From NCBI RefSeq assembly GCF_024171765.1, contig NZ_JAMTCI010000001.1, positions 1,279,137-1,343,136 on the forward strand: DNA of 64,000 bases, in the 5' to 3' direction. Source of the stretch: Williamsia deligens (GTDB lineage Bacteria > Actinomycetota > Actinomycetes > Mycobacteriales > Mycobacteriaceae). Shown piece by piece: positions 1 to 8,071 of this stretch. The notes below the pieces were generated by a model. The model was not told the DNA's origin, searched no databases, and saw only the letters and a list, made by a program, of their open reading frames with translations. Position 1 is the first letter of the stretch. The number at the start of each line of letters is the position of its first letter. Both the position numbers and the translations under genes were made by a program.

Positions 1-1640
1 CCTGCCTCGGCCAACGTCTCGGCCAGACCGAGAGCTGTGTACTCGCCGGTGTCGTCGACGATGAGCACGGAGTCTCCGCACCGGTCGGGCTCTGCAATCG
101 CCTCCAGCGGGTCCAGCACGGTCACATGGTCCAGCCCGGGGATACCGGGACGGGCGGCCAGCTTCGCTGAGAACCCGTCGGTCCGCCAGCTCGACCCTGT
201 CGCCAGCACGACGTGGTCCGGTTCGAGCTCACGGATGTTCTCCACGGTCGCCTCGAAGCCGGCCCGGATGTCGACCCCGTGCACGTCGAGCGTCCGCTCC
301 ATGTCGCGGATCATGACGGCCCAGCGGCCGCGGGTGGCGAGCTGGGCGGCGTACCGGATCTGTCCTCCGAGCCGGTCGCTCCTCTCCAGCAGCACGACGT
401 CGTGCCCGCGGGATGCAGCGGCCTCTGCGGCCCGCATACCCGCGGGGCCCCCGCCGACGACGACGATCCTCTTGCGACGGTCGGGCACTGTGATCGTGCC
501 GATGCCCAAGGTCTTCTCTCGTCCGGCGGCCGGATTCTGCGTGCAGGTCAGGGAGAGGCCCTGGGCCATGCGGTTGATGCATCCCTGATTGGCGCTGACG
601 CAGTGGCGGATCTCCTTCTCCCGTCCGGATCGCGCCTTGCTGATCAGGTGGGGATCGGCGATGTGGGCCCTGGTCATGGCGACCATGTCGGCCTTGCCCC
701 CACCCACGATGTCCGCGGCGATCGACAGGTCGGTGATGCCGTTTGCGGTCAGGACGGGCGCGCCGTTGACGACCTTCTTGGCGCGTACGGCGAGGTCGAC
801 GAGCCGTGCGCCGGGCAGACTCATCGGCGAGACGACCTGATCGAATGTCGACGCGTTGCCGGCGCTGATACTGAAGTAGTCGAAGATGCCGGAGTCGGCC
901 AGATGCTCGGCGATGCGCTCACCCTCCGACTCGTCGATCCCACCGGGCACTCCTTCAACCATGGACAGTCGCACACCGATCGGGAAGCCCGGTCCACACT
1001 GGTCGCGCACTGCTTGCGCGCATTCGAGGACGATGCGGCACCGGTTCTCGGTACTGCCGCCGTACTGGTCGGTCCGCAGATTCGTCAGCGGGGACAGGAA
1101 GCTGCACAGGAGATACCCGTGGGCAGCATGGACCTCGGCACCGTCGAGGCCGGCGACCTGTGCGTTGCGTGCGCTCCGCGCGAAGCCGGCGACCAGTTCG
1201 TCGATGTCGCCGTGGGTCATGGCCCGGCCGATCTCGTTGTAGGTCGACGACGGGAGTCCGGAAGGGCTCCACAGGGCGCGCCAGTTGTCCAGGTGCATCG
1301 AGCTGTTGTCCTCGACGCCGAAATGCGACAAGTCGATGAACACCTTCGCGCCATGGCGGTGGACGGCCTCGGCGAGACGTTCATAGACCGGGATGACGTC
1401 GGTAGGCCACCCCTGCGTCGTGCGCGGCGCCAGACCCCGGCTCGTCGGGTGCACTGCTTGCGCCTCGGTGAGGATCAGGCCGGCGCCTCCCTTCGCCCGC
1501 TCCTCGTAGTAGTCGACACTCTGCTGGGTCATGAGGTTGTGCTCGGCGTACTGGAGTGCGTGCGCGGTGACGACGATGCGGTTCTTGAGCGTCACGGAGC
1601 CGAGCGTCAGGGGCTCCCACAACGGCGCGTACTTGTCCAT
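1..1640 (-). CDS. NADH:flavin oxidoreductase / 2,4-dienoyl-CoA reductase-type enzyme, 3' end outside window
   Basis: Flavin- and pyridine-nucleotide-dependent oxidoreductase of the OYE/FadH/trimethylamine dehydrogenase class. About 546 codons are inside the window and the C-terminus is cut off. Start ATG at 1640 has GGAGG upstream (GTGGAGGAACAGAC). Residues 1-340 form the OYE barrel, with the HAAHGYLL and DQYGGSTENR motifs. Cluster cysteines follow at 347, 354 and 366, but the expected second cysteine is Ala350. An FAD dinucleotide motif (VVVGGGPAG) lies near residue 394, followed by the NAD(P) domain. Known members reduce dienoyl-CoA or demethylate N-methyl compounds; the substrate here cannot be told. 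It has its own promoter at 1726-1754. Family certain, substrate open. Confidence 0.88.
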   Translation of the reverse strand, partial: MDKYAPLWEPLTLGSVTLKNRIVVTAHALQYAEHNLMTQQSVDYYEERAKGGAGLILTEAQAVHPTSRGLAPRTTQGWPTDVIPVYERLAEAVHRHGAKVFIDLSHFGVEDNSSMHLDNWRALWSPSGLPSSTYNEIGRAMTHGDIDELVAGFARSARNAQVAGLDGAEVHAAHGYLLCSFLSPLTNLRTDQYGGSTENRCRIVLECAQAVRDQCGPGFPIGVRLSMVEGVPGGIDESEGERIAEHLADSGIFDYFSISAGNASTFDQVVSPMSLPGARLVDLAVRAKKVVNGAPVLTANGITDLSIAADIVGGGKADMVAMTRAHIADPHLISKARSGREKEIRHCVSANQGCINRMAQGLSLTCTQNPAAGREKTLGIGTITVPDRRKRIVVVGGGPAGMRAAEAAASRGHDVVLLERSDRLGGQIRYAAQLATRGRWAVMIRDMERTLDVHGVDIRAGFEATVENIRELEPDHVVLATGSSWRTDGFSAKLAARPGIPGLDHVTVLDPLEAIAEPDRCGDSVLIVDDTGEYTALGLAETLAEA

Positions 1641-1725
1641 GTCTGTTCCTCCACGATCCACAAGAGGGCCGCCTCACGACCGACTCGACCGATCATTCAA
1701 TTTTCCAACTTGATGGTCAGTTGTC

Positions 1726-1754
1726 ATCATGGTGCTCTGCGTCACACGTGTCAA
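1726..1754 (-). promoter_or_regulatory. Promoter of the flavin oxidoreductase with an overlapping dyad
   Basis: On the minus strand TTGACA (1754-1749) and CATGAT (1731-1726) are separated by exactly 17 nt, a near-consensus housekeeping promoter about 85 nt upstream of the ATG. A dyad TGATG-N9-CATCA (1711-1729) overlaps the -10 and the expected start site. A second, TCAA-N9-TTGA (1697-1713), lies just downstream. Both could be operators for a MarR- or TetR-type repressor; no candidate regulator is adjacent. Confidence 0.6.
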
Positions 1755-2083
1755 GAGCACGCTGGTTTCAGCCGGTCGACTGTGCAAAACAGCTCTGCTG
1801 CAACGGCTCTACTGGTTCGACGGGCGTCCACGTCCTCGTGTGGGACCTCCGGTGTCCATCGCCGTCAACGTCACCGACGACTCCGATCCGTGCACGATGG
1901 CCGGGCGTCGTGAACCAGGCGTCGCTCGGGCAGGCCTGAGCTGAGTGAGTCGCGGACGGCGACGGCGCCGCAGTTCTTCGCGGTGAGGCTGCCACGCACC
2001 GCCGCCAGGTCGAGGGTGTTCCTACCGCGCACAGCGGCGCGGTGGACCCGCCCGCTCTCCGTGTCGAGCGGCCCGGGAACGAG
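1755..2083. other. Gene-poor stretch between the flavin oxidoreductase promoter and the tRNA terminator
   Basis: No convincing gene. The longest open frame (1768-2097, minus) has a composition like antisense shadows of high-GC DNA, with no recognisable domain and no ribosome binding site. A second minus-strand frame (about 1870-2090) reads a little more protein-like but lacks a plausible start. It could be a decayed gene end. Nothing else is seen here. Confidence 0.4.
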
Positions 2084-2116
2084 GAACTCCCCGGCACCTG
2101 AGGTACCGGGGAGTTC
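2084..2116 (-). terminator. Hairpin terminator downstream of tRNA-Arg
   Basis: Perfect 11-bp inverted repeat GAACTCCCCGG (2084-2094) / CCGGGGAGTTC (2106-2116) with an 11-nt loop, starting 6 nt beyond the 3' end of tRNA-Arg. There is no U-tract, which is common for actinobacterial terminators. Position and stability support termination of the tRNA transcript. Confidence 0.7.
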
Positions 2117-2121
2117 GTGGG

Positions 2122-2194
2122 TGCGCCCGAAGGGATTCGAACCCCTAACCTTCTGATCCGTAGTCAGATGCTCTATCCGTTGAGCTACGGGCGC
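2122..2194 (-). tRNA. tRNA-Arg (anticodon ACG)
   Basis: A 73-nt minus-strand cloverleaf. Acceptor stem GCGCCCG (2194-2188) pairs with CGGGCGC (2129-2123), discriminator A. The anticodon loop CTACGGA is closed by TCTGA/TCAGA, giving anticodon ACG (arginine, CGN box). The T-loop GGTTCGAATCC is standard. CCA is not encoded directly after the discriminator. Confidence 0.97.
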
Positions 2195-2217
2195 GTGCTG
2201 TGTTCAGTTGTGGCGGC

Positions 2218-2235
2218 CGGCCCCGCGAGGGGCCG
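2218..2235 (-). terminator. Hairpin terminator downstream of tRNA-Ser(GCT)
   Basis: Seven-bp stem CGGCCCC (2218-2224) / GGGGCCG (2229-2235) closed by a stable GNRA-type tetraloop GCGA. It sits 9 nt beyond the tRNA-Ser 3' end and before the next tRNA, as expected for a short intrinsic terminator separating the two tRNA genes. Confidence 0.65.
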
Positions 2236-2244
2236 ATGCCGGTG

Positions 2245-2333
2245 CGGAGGCGAGAGGATTTGAACCTCCGGTCCCGTTTTAGCGGGACAATTCATTAGCA
2301 GTGAATCCCATTCGGCCGCTCTGGCACGCCTCC
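2245..2333 (-). tRNA. tRNA-Ser (anticodon GCT)
   Basis: An 89-nt class II tRNA with a long variable arm (GTCCCGC..GCGGGAC). Acceptor stem GGAGGCG (2333-2327) pairs with CGCCTCC (2252-2246), discriminator G. The anticodon loop CTGCTAA gives GCT, decoding AGC/AGU serine codons. The T-arm GGTTCAAATCC is canonical. No encoded CCA directly follows. Confidence 0.97.
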
Positions 2334-2398
2334 AGCGAGTCCTTGCGAACTGCCGAACGCAAAGGTTACACATCGCGTCCGAGGCGGAGCAAACCAGG

Positions 2399-2428
2399 TT
2401 GGAACCCCTGCTCACACGGCCCTAGATT
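2399..2428 (+). promoter_or_regulatory. Promoter for the HisC2-like aminotransferase (leaderless)
   Basis: TTGGAA (2399-2404) and TAGATT (2423-2428) with an 18-nt spacer. The -10 ends 6 nt before the GTG start at 2435, so transcription is predicted to begin at the start codon; no Shine-Dalgarno sequence precedes it. Confidence 0.65.
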
Positions 2429-2434
2429 GGACGT

Positions 2435-3517
2435 GTGACCCCGCGCATCCGCCCCGATCTGGCCTCGGTCCCCGCCTACGTGCCGGGCAAGACGTTCCCC
2501 GGCTCGGTGAAACTCGCGAGCAACGAGGTCACCTTCGGTCCGCTCCCGAGTGTGGCCCGGGCGATCGCGGACGCGGCGACGTCCCTCAACCGCTACCCCG
2601 ACAACGGCATGGTGGAGCTCACCGAGACCATCGCGAAGAAGCTCGGCGTCCCGCCGGACGCGATCCAGACCGGGTGCGGCTCGGTCAGCCTCTGCCAGAA
2701 CCTCATCACCATCACCTGCACGCCCGGCGACGAGGTGTTGTTCGCATGGCGGTCGTTCGAGACCTACCCCCTCGCGACCCGTGTCGCCGGCGCCACGCCC
2801 GTGCAGGTCCCGCTCACCGGGGACCGCGTGCACGACCTCACCGCGATGGCCGACGCGATCACCGATCGCACGCGTCTGATCTTCGTCTGCAACCCGAACA
2901 ACCCGACCGGCACCGTCGTCGAGGCGCAGGCTCTCGTCGACTTCCTGGAGAAGGTGCCGCCGGAGGTCGTCGTCGCCCTCGACGAGGCGTACGTCGAGTA
3001 CGTGCGGCCGTCGCAGACGCAGGCCTACGACGCGATCGAACTGCAGCGCCGGTTCTCGAACGTGGTGGTGTTGCGGACGTTCTCCAAGGCGTACGGGCTG
3101 GCCGGCCTGCGGGTGGGCTACGCGGTCGCCGACGCGGCGGTGATCGACGGCCTCCGTCGCGTCCATGTCCCGTTCAGCGTGAACTCCCTGGCGCAGGCCG
3201 CGGCCACCGCATGTCTCCATGCCGACGACGAGCTGCTCGCCCGCACCGAGGCCGTCGTGGCCGAACGGGCCCGGGTCGCCGGTCGACTCCGCGAACTCGG
3301 CTACGTGGTGCCGGAGTCGCAGGCCAACTTCGTCTGGCTGGACCTCGGCGACGACGCCGCGCCGTTCGCGGCCGCCGCCCTCGACGCGCGCGTCGTGATC
3401 CGCCCGTTCGCGGGCGACGGTGTCCGCGTCACGATCGGTGACACGGTCGAGAACGACCAGTTCCTCACGTTCGCCGGGACCTGGGCCGGCCGGGACGGGG
3501 CCGTGGCCCATCACTGA
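2435..3517 (+). CDS. pat: Histidinol-phosphate / aromatic aminotransferase (HisC2/Pat type)
   Basis: PLP-dependent class I/II aminotransferase of 360 aa. It matches actinobacterial HisC2/Pat proteins (M. tuberculosis Rv3772) from its first residues (RPxLAxxPxYVPGKT) to the end. CGSVSLCQ at residues 81-88, CNPNNPTGT at 152-160, ALDEAYVEY near 181-189 and SKAYGLAGLRVGY at 217-229 are visible; Lys218 is the Schiff-base lysine. This subfamily works mainly on aromatic amino acids (phenylalanine/tyrosine synthesis), whereas the true histidine-pathway HisC normally lies in the his operon. The GTG start at 2435 is supported by the leaderless promoter. Transcribed alone, after two tRNA genes on the opposite strand. 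Confidence 0.9.
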   Translation: MTPRIRPDLASVPAYVPGKTFPGSVKLASNEVTFGPLPSVARAIADAATSLNRYPDNGMVELTETIAKKLGVPPDAIQTGCGSVSLCQNLITITCTPGDEVLFAWRSFETYPLATRVAGATPVQVPLTGDRVHDLTAMADAITDRTRLIFVCNPNNPTGTVVEAQALVDFLEKVPPEVVVALDEAYVEYVRPSQTQAYDAIELQRRFSNVVVLRTFSKAYGLAGLRVGYAVADAAVIDGLRRVHVPFSVNSLAQAAATACLHADDELLARTEAVVAERARVAGRLRELGYVVPESQANFVWLDLGDDAAPFAAAALDARVVIRPFAGDGVRVTIGDTVENDQFLTFAGTWAGRDGAVAHH

Positions 3518-3560
3518 CGCGATGGGGTTCTCGCAGTGTGCACGAACCCGCGGATGCGAC

Positions 3561-3815
3561 ATGGTCCCGCACTACCTCGAGGTGTCCGCCTGGCTCGCTC
3601 TCGCGGCGGTGACCTTCGCGTGGATCGCGCTCGCCGCCTACCTGACGATGGTGGTCATCGCACAGGACGACGCCACCCGGGCGCAGCGATCACGCTGGAT
3701 CGCGGCGCTGTGGCTTCTGCCGTTCGTGGGTGTCGCGGTCGTCCTGGTCGCTCGGCGCGCTCAGAGCCCGCGGGCGATCGTCGGCCACAGGTCGGGCAGG
3801 TCACGCTTCCAGTAG
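3561..3815 (+). CDS. Small membrane protein with PLDc_N-like domain
   Basis: An 84-aa protein from ATG 3561; an in-frame ATG at 3522 would add 13 residues and neither start has a strong ribosome binding site. It has two predicted transmembrane helices, the second ending in a WLLPFVGVAVVLVARR pattern that resembles the short PLDc_N domain found before phospholipase D/cardiolipin synthase domains and as stand-alone actinobacterial proteins. Function unknown. Its last 55 bp overlap the 3' end of the convergent esterase gene, which is unusual but not rare in such compact DNA. Confidence 0.62.
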   Translation: MVPHYLEVSAWLALAAVTFAWIALAAYLTMVVIAQDDATRAQRSRWIAALWLLPFVGVAVVLVARRAQSPRAIVGHRSGRSRFQ

Positions 3816-4807
3816 GCCCAGGAGTGTGTGCCGATGAGCGGGAAGTCCACCGTCGCCGGGATGTTGTTCGCGCGCAACGTGACCGCGAACTCCACCGAGC
3901 AGCGGTAGGCGCCGCTCTCGAGCCCCGACGCGGCCAGGGTCTGTTGCTGTCGGCTCATCCCCGGATCCAGGGGCTCGGCGAAGTCCAGTGGCCCGACGGC
4001 CCCGGTGCCCGCGGAGATGTAGAGGTTCTTGCCGCGCAGCTTGTCGAGGTGCAGGCTCGGATCGTGGTCAGCCCACCCCGGCGCACCGAACGGGCCCCAC
4101 ATGTTCGTCGCGTCGGCGCCGTCGCGGCCGACCGTGGCCCGGATGTACGCCTCGTTGAGGATGCCGCTGGTGGGAGGACAGCCGCTCAAGGACGCTGCAC
4201 CCGTGTACAACTCGGGATGCCGGAATGTCAGCGCGATGGCCGCCTGACCGCCCATCGAGAGACCCACGATGGCGTTGCGACCGTTGCCGTTGTAGTACCG
4301 GTCGATCAGCGGCGGGAGTTCCTTCGTCAGGAACGTCTCCCACATCGGCTTGCCGACGACACGGTCGGTGCGTTCCCAGTCGGTGTAGAAGGTGCTCTTG
4401 CCCCCGGACGGCAGGACGACGTTGACGTCCTTGTCCTCGAACAACTTCGCCGCGCCACCCTTGGTGATCCAATCGCTCACCGAGCCCGTCGCGCCGGCAC
4501 CGTCGAGCATGTACACCGTGGATCGGCTGCGGGACGTGTCGCGGGGCAGCAGCACCGTGACCGACACCGGGCCACCCATCGCGGGCGACTGCACGGTGAT
4601 CTCGAGTTGGCGCGGCGACACCTTCGTCACCTCGTCGAGCGCGACCTCGCGGGGCGCGACGAAGGGTGCGGCGGGCGCGGCGATCGCCGACGGCGCGGCC
4701 ACACCACAGCACGCGAGAAGGACGGACGCGGACACGACGGCACGCCGCAACACACGTCGCCTACCCGTCGAGCTGGTCACGCCACCCACCCCTCCATCGC
4801 GGTTCAT
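3761..4807 (-). CDS. Secreted antigen-85-fold esterase
   Basis: A 348-aa alpha/beta-hydrolase of the mycolyltransferase/esterase-D class. Start ATG 4807 is preceded by GGTGG. The N-terminus has an RRR-containing positive region, a hydrophobic core and an AxA-type cleavage site near residue 44, so export is expected. Nucleophile Ser184 lies in VGLSMGGQ, and a C-terminal THSWAYW supplies the likely histidine, as in Ag85/FbpA-type proteins. Members transfer mycolates to trehalose or arabinogalactan or act as plain esterases; the sequence alone does not settle which. Two cysteines in the signal region (LACCG) could suggest a lipoprotein, but the +1 context favours ordinary cleavage. Confidence 0.85.
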   Translation of the reverse strand: MNRDGGVGGVTSSTGRRRVLRRAVVSASVLLACCGVAAPSAIAAPAAPFVAPREVALDEVTKVSPRQLEITVQSPAMGGPVSVTVLLPRDTSRSRSTVYMLDGAGATGSVSDWITKGGAAKLFEDKDVNVVLPSGGKSTFYTDWERTDRVVGKPMWETFLTKELPPLIDRYYNGNGRNAIVGLSMGGQAAIALTFRHPELYTGAASLSGCPPTSGILNEAYIRATVGRDGADATNMWGPFGAPGWADHDPSLHLDKLRGKNLYISAGTGAVGPLDFAEPLDPGMSRQQQTLAASGLESGAYRCSVEFAVTLRANNIPATVDFPLIGTHSWAYWKRDLPDLWPTIARGL

Positions 4808-4929
4808 CGGACCACCGCGTTGTATCAACAGTAACTTCGGCACCATCCCGCACCCGGTTGCCGACGGGGCTCGGCGGCTATCGGCTCGATCACGATCAGG
4901 CATCCGGACGGCAACATCAAGGAGGAGAC

Positions 4930-5367
4930 GTGCACGGATCCGACGGCTACGCGTTCGTGGCCACCGTCGCCGTCCGGTGGTCCGACGTCGACGTCACCGG
5001 CCACCTCGCACCCGCCCGACTCGTCACCGCGATGGAGGAGGCCCGCGTCGCCTGGCTGCTCAGCGCCGGTGACGAGTACCGACCCCTGATCACCAGCGCG
5101 ATGATCGTGTCCGTCGAGCTCAGCACCGACAGGCGCCTGACCTACGACGACGGACCGCTGCGCATCGCGATGTGGATCGAGGGGTTCCGCAGCGTCGACT
5201 TCACCATCGCCTACGCCGTGCACTCGTCCCGGGACGCACCCGACGCGCCGGCCGCCTACACGGCGCGGACGCAGATGGCGGTCGTCGACGTCGCGGCGCA
5301 CACGCTGCGCAGGCTGACCGACGAGGAGAAGGGTCACCTGCGGGCCTGGTCCCGTCCGTCCACCTGA
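4930..5367 (+). CDS. Acyl-CoA thioesterase, 4HBT hotdog family
   Basis: A 145-aa single hotdog domain. GTG start at 4930 follows AAGGAGGAGAC, an excellent ribosome binding site. The N-terminal VRWSDVDVTGHL is the usual 4HBT motif, in which the Asp is catalytic (RxxDxDxxGHL). LTDEEKGHLRAW near the C-terminus is typical of actinobacterial members. It probably hydrolyses a medium- or long-chain acyl-CoA in the cytosol. It lies divergently from the upstream esterase gene with about 120 bp between them. Confidence 0.85.
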   Translation: MHGSDGYAFVATVAVRWSDVDVTGHLAPARLVTAMEEARVAWLLSAGDEYRPLITSAMIVSVELSTDRRLTYDDGPLRIAMWIEGFRSVDFTIAYAVHSSRDAPDAPAAYTARTQMAVVDVAAHTLRRLTDEEKGHLRAWSRPST

Positions 5368-5455
5368 CGTCGGAAACGTCGGCTGCGTCCGGGTTCCATT
5401 GTGTGCACATCGATCTCACAGCGACCGGCCAGGTTCGCTCGGCACCATCGGGGCC

Positions 5456-6844
5456 GTGCCTGTGTCGTCACATGAGGGTGTGTCCCTGCTCGACGGGTGG
5501 TTCCCGATCACCCTGCAGATCGTGTCCGTCGTCCTGCTGGTGGTCGCCGTCGGATGGCGCACCCGGCGGTGGCGACTGGTCTGGCTGCCGGTCTCGGTGG
5601 CCGTCGCGGTGCTCGGGGCGGTACTCGTGCACGTCTACTTCGACGCACAGGGGCTCGCGACCGACCCCGCACCGTGGCAGCTGTGGGTATGGGTGGGCGT
5701 GACGGTCGGGGCGCTCGCGGTGGTGGTCGTCGGGTTCCGCAGCGCCCGGTGGTGGCGGCGCGGTGTCGCCGTCCTCGCGGTCGCCGCGGCCGCGCTGACC
5801 ACCTCGGTGGTCCTCAACCAGTGGGTGGGGTACTACCCGACGCTGACCGCCGCGTGGGGCGCCATCACCGCCGGTCCGCTACCGGATCAGGTGTCCGCCG
5901 ACCACCTCGCCTCGATGCGCGACACGAACCGGACCACCGGGGCCGTCGTCCCCATCACCACCACCGACGACGTCAGCCACTTCGCGCATCGCACCGAGTA
6001 CGTCTACCTGCCGCCCGCATGGTTCCGCGGTGCCACACCACCCACCCTGCCCGTGGTGATGATGATCGCGGGCGAGTTCAACACCCCGTCGGACTGGATG
6101 CGCACCGGCAACGCGATCCCCGTCGTCGACGCCTACGCCGCCCAGCACGGCGGACAGGCCCCGGTGCTCGTGTTCGTCGACGCGGGTGGGTCGTTCAACA
6201 ACGACACCGAGTGCGTGAACGGGCCCCGCGGGAATGTCGCCACCCACCTCATCGACGAGGTCCGACCGGCGGTGATCTCGCAGTTCCACACGTCGTCGGC
6301 GGCCGCGAACTGGGGGATCGTCGGGTGGTCGATGGGCGGGACCTGCTCGGTGGACCTGACGGTCATGCATCCGGATCTGTTCCACTCCTACGTCGACATC
6401 GCCGGGGACGCAGCGCCGGTCGCCGGGACGAAGCAGCAGACGATCGATCGACTCTTCGGCGGGAACGCCGCCGCCTACGCATCCTTCGACCCGGCGACCG
6501 TGATGCAGAAGCACGGCCCTTATCAGGGCGTGTCCGCACGGTACGAGGAAGCCGACCAGTCCGGCATGCCCCGTTGGCGCGGGCAACACGGCGGCGGACA
6601 CCACCGCCCGCCGGGCGGCTGGAAGCCCCCGTCCCAGGGCGGCGCCGGGCTCGGCGGTCGCCAGGACGGCGGCTCGGCGAACCAGGCCCAGGAGGCCGTG
6701 CAGTTGTGCGCCGCGAATCGCGCCGCGGACATCACCTGCAGCATCGACAACCGCGCGGGCCGGCACTCGTGGCAGTTCGCGTCGACGTCGTTCCAAGACT
6801 CGCTCCCCTGGCTCGCCCAGCGGGTCGGGGTCAGCGGGGTGTGA
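5456..6844 (+). CDS. Membrane-anchored antigen-85-fold esterase
   Basis: A 462-aa protein from GTG 5456 with four N-terminal transmembrane helices (residues about 15-120) and an extracytoplasmic alpha/beta-hydrolase domain. The nucleophile motif is VGWSMGG, and HSWQF near the C-terminus holds the likely histidine. This TM-plus-esterase architecture is typical of Mycobacteriales and probably acts on envelope lipids. Around residues 370-405 a Gly/His/Pro-rich insertion (GGGHHRPPGGW) splits the hydrolase fold before the final strand. Convergent with the next gene, 3 bp apart. The start is uncertain; an ATG at 5399 is also in frame but less likely because the membrane region begins after 5456. 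Confidence 0.8.
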   Translation: MPVSSHEGVSLLDGWFPITLQIVSVVLLVVAVGWRTRRWRLVWLPVSVAVAVLGAVLVHVYFDAQGLATDPAPWQLWVWVGVTVGALAVVVVGFRSARWWRRGVAVLAVAAAALTTSVVLNQWVGYYPTLTAAWGAITAGPLPDQVSADHLASMRDTNRTTGAVVPITTTDDVSHFAHRTEYVYLPPAWFRGATPPTLPVVMMIAGEFNTPSDWMRTGNAIPVVDAYAAQHGGQAPVLVFVDAGGSFNNDTECVNGPRGNVATHLIDEVRPAVISQFHTSSAAANWGIVGWSMGGTCSVDLTVMHPDLFHSYVDIAGDAAPVAGTKQQTIDRLFGGNAAAYASFDPATVMQKHGPYQGVSARYEEADQSGMPRWRGQHGGGHHRPPGGWKPPSQGGAGLGGRQDGGSANQAQEAVQLCAANRAADITCSIDNRAGRHSWQFASTSFQDSLPWLAQRVGVSGV

Positions 6845-6847
6845 CGG

Positions 6848-8071
6848 TCACTTCCCCGACCACGGGCGCCCACCCGACGCCAACCGGAGGATGTTGCCCT
6901 GCAACACATCCCGGTAGATGCGAATGTTCTCCTCGCCCGAGCGCACCTGCTCGGTGAGGCGACGGGTGTTGTCGGCGGAGATCTCGCGGTTCCCGGACCG
7001 GGACACCAGCTGATCGATGCGGTCGTCGATGGTGGTGGTGTGCGCGAACTCCTCGAGCACCCGCAGCTCGGTCGCGGCCGACTCGACCACCTCGGCGACC
7101 GTCGCCAGCGCGGCGACCCGGTCGACGAGTTCCCGCCACACCGGTCGCAACGATTCCTCGCGCTGCGCGATGTGACCGAGCAGTTCGGCGTCGCCGCCAG
7201 CGGCCCGTCGGCTCGACTCGAGATCGACCCGGATGGTGCGCAGCGCGACCACGTCGGCGGCGACGTCGGCGAGTTCCGCCTCGAGATCGACCTGTCCGCG
7301 CTGGACCGCGAAGTGCTCGGAATGCCATGCGGGACACCGCTGCACACGGTCGTAGAAGCTGCCGACGGCGAACAGCATGGTCTCGTAGCCGTCGACGAAC
7401 TTCGAGTCCGCACCGGGCGTGGCGGTCTCGACGTCACCGAGGAGGTCGGTGATCCACCGCCGCCCGGATTCCTTGCCCGCCTTGGCCGCCGCGTTCTCGA
7501 TCGCGCCCGCGACGCGCTCCAGGGCGGCGTTGCCCATGCGGCGGACGTAGCTGCCGAGGTCCGGGGTCGGGGTGTGGGTGAGCCCGAGGAACAACCGCTC
7601 CCGGTCGACGGCTTCGAGGTGGGTGCCCTCGCGGCGTTCCCGGCGGATCGCGCGCACCCCGGTCGCGAAGATGCCCTTCCCACCGACGAGGGCACGTCGG
7701 GCGTCGTCGAGCTTGCGCGCCACGGAGTTCCGGCGTGCGCGGATGAGTGCCGCGACCATCGCGGGGGTCAGCGGCGCATCGGCCTGCTCGTCGAGCGCCG
7801 CGACCGTGCGCTGCAGACGACGTAACTCGGCGAAGCCCTGGGTGCCGGTGAGGTTCCACGACGACGGGATCGGCAGTCCCGCACGCATCCGGGCGAGGAC
7901 CACAGCCCGCGCGGAGGAGTCCAGGTGACCGGTCGCGATCGCGACCGCCGCGGCGTCGGAGAGTTCGGGGTGCCGACCCGGGATGGTGGCCCGCTCGCAC
8001 CAGCGCTGCACCGTGTCCGAGGTGACCTCCACGGCCGCGGCATCGCGTCGACGTGGGTGGTTGTCGGTCAT
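6848..8071 (-). CDS. Protein of unknown function with HTH-like N-terminus and helical C-terminus
   Basis: A 407-aa protein; I recognise no characterised family. Residues about 10-75 resemble a small helix-turn-helix or MerR-like segment (SDTVQRWCERATIPG). The middle is basic and helical, and residues 280-400 are charged and helical with heptad-like spacing, consistent with a coiled coil. There is no signal peptide or membrane segment. Start ATG 8071 overlaps the acyltransferase stop as ATGA, so it is translationally coupled to that gene and, through it, to murF. Context hints at a cell-envelope role, but nothing in the sequence proves it. Confidence 0.75.
   Translation of the reverse strand: MTDNHPRRRDAAAVEVTSDTVQRWCERATIPGRHPELSDAAAVAIATGHLDSSARAVVLARMRAGLPIPSSWNLTGTQGFAELRRLQRTVAALDEQADAPLTPAMVAALIRARRNSVARKLDDARRALVGGKGIFATGVRAIRRERREGTHLEAVDRERLFLGLTHTPTPDLGSYVRRMGNAALERVAGAIENAAAKAGKESGRRWITDLLGDVETATPGADSKFVDGYETMLFAVGSFYDRVQRCPAWHSEHFAVQRGQVDLEAELADVAADVVALRTIRVDLESSRRAAGGDAELLGHIAQREESLRPVWRELVDRVAALATVAEVVESAATELRVLEEFAHTTTIDDRIDQLVSRSGNREISADNTRRLTEQVRSGEENIRIYRDVLQGNILRLASGGRPWSGK

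Noticed and set aside
1768-2097. A 109-codon minus-strand frame beside tRNA-Arg
   Set aside because: No domain, no ribosome binding site, Ser/Thr/Arg-rich shadow-like composition, and it runs into the tRNA terminator stem.
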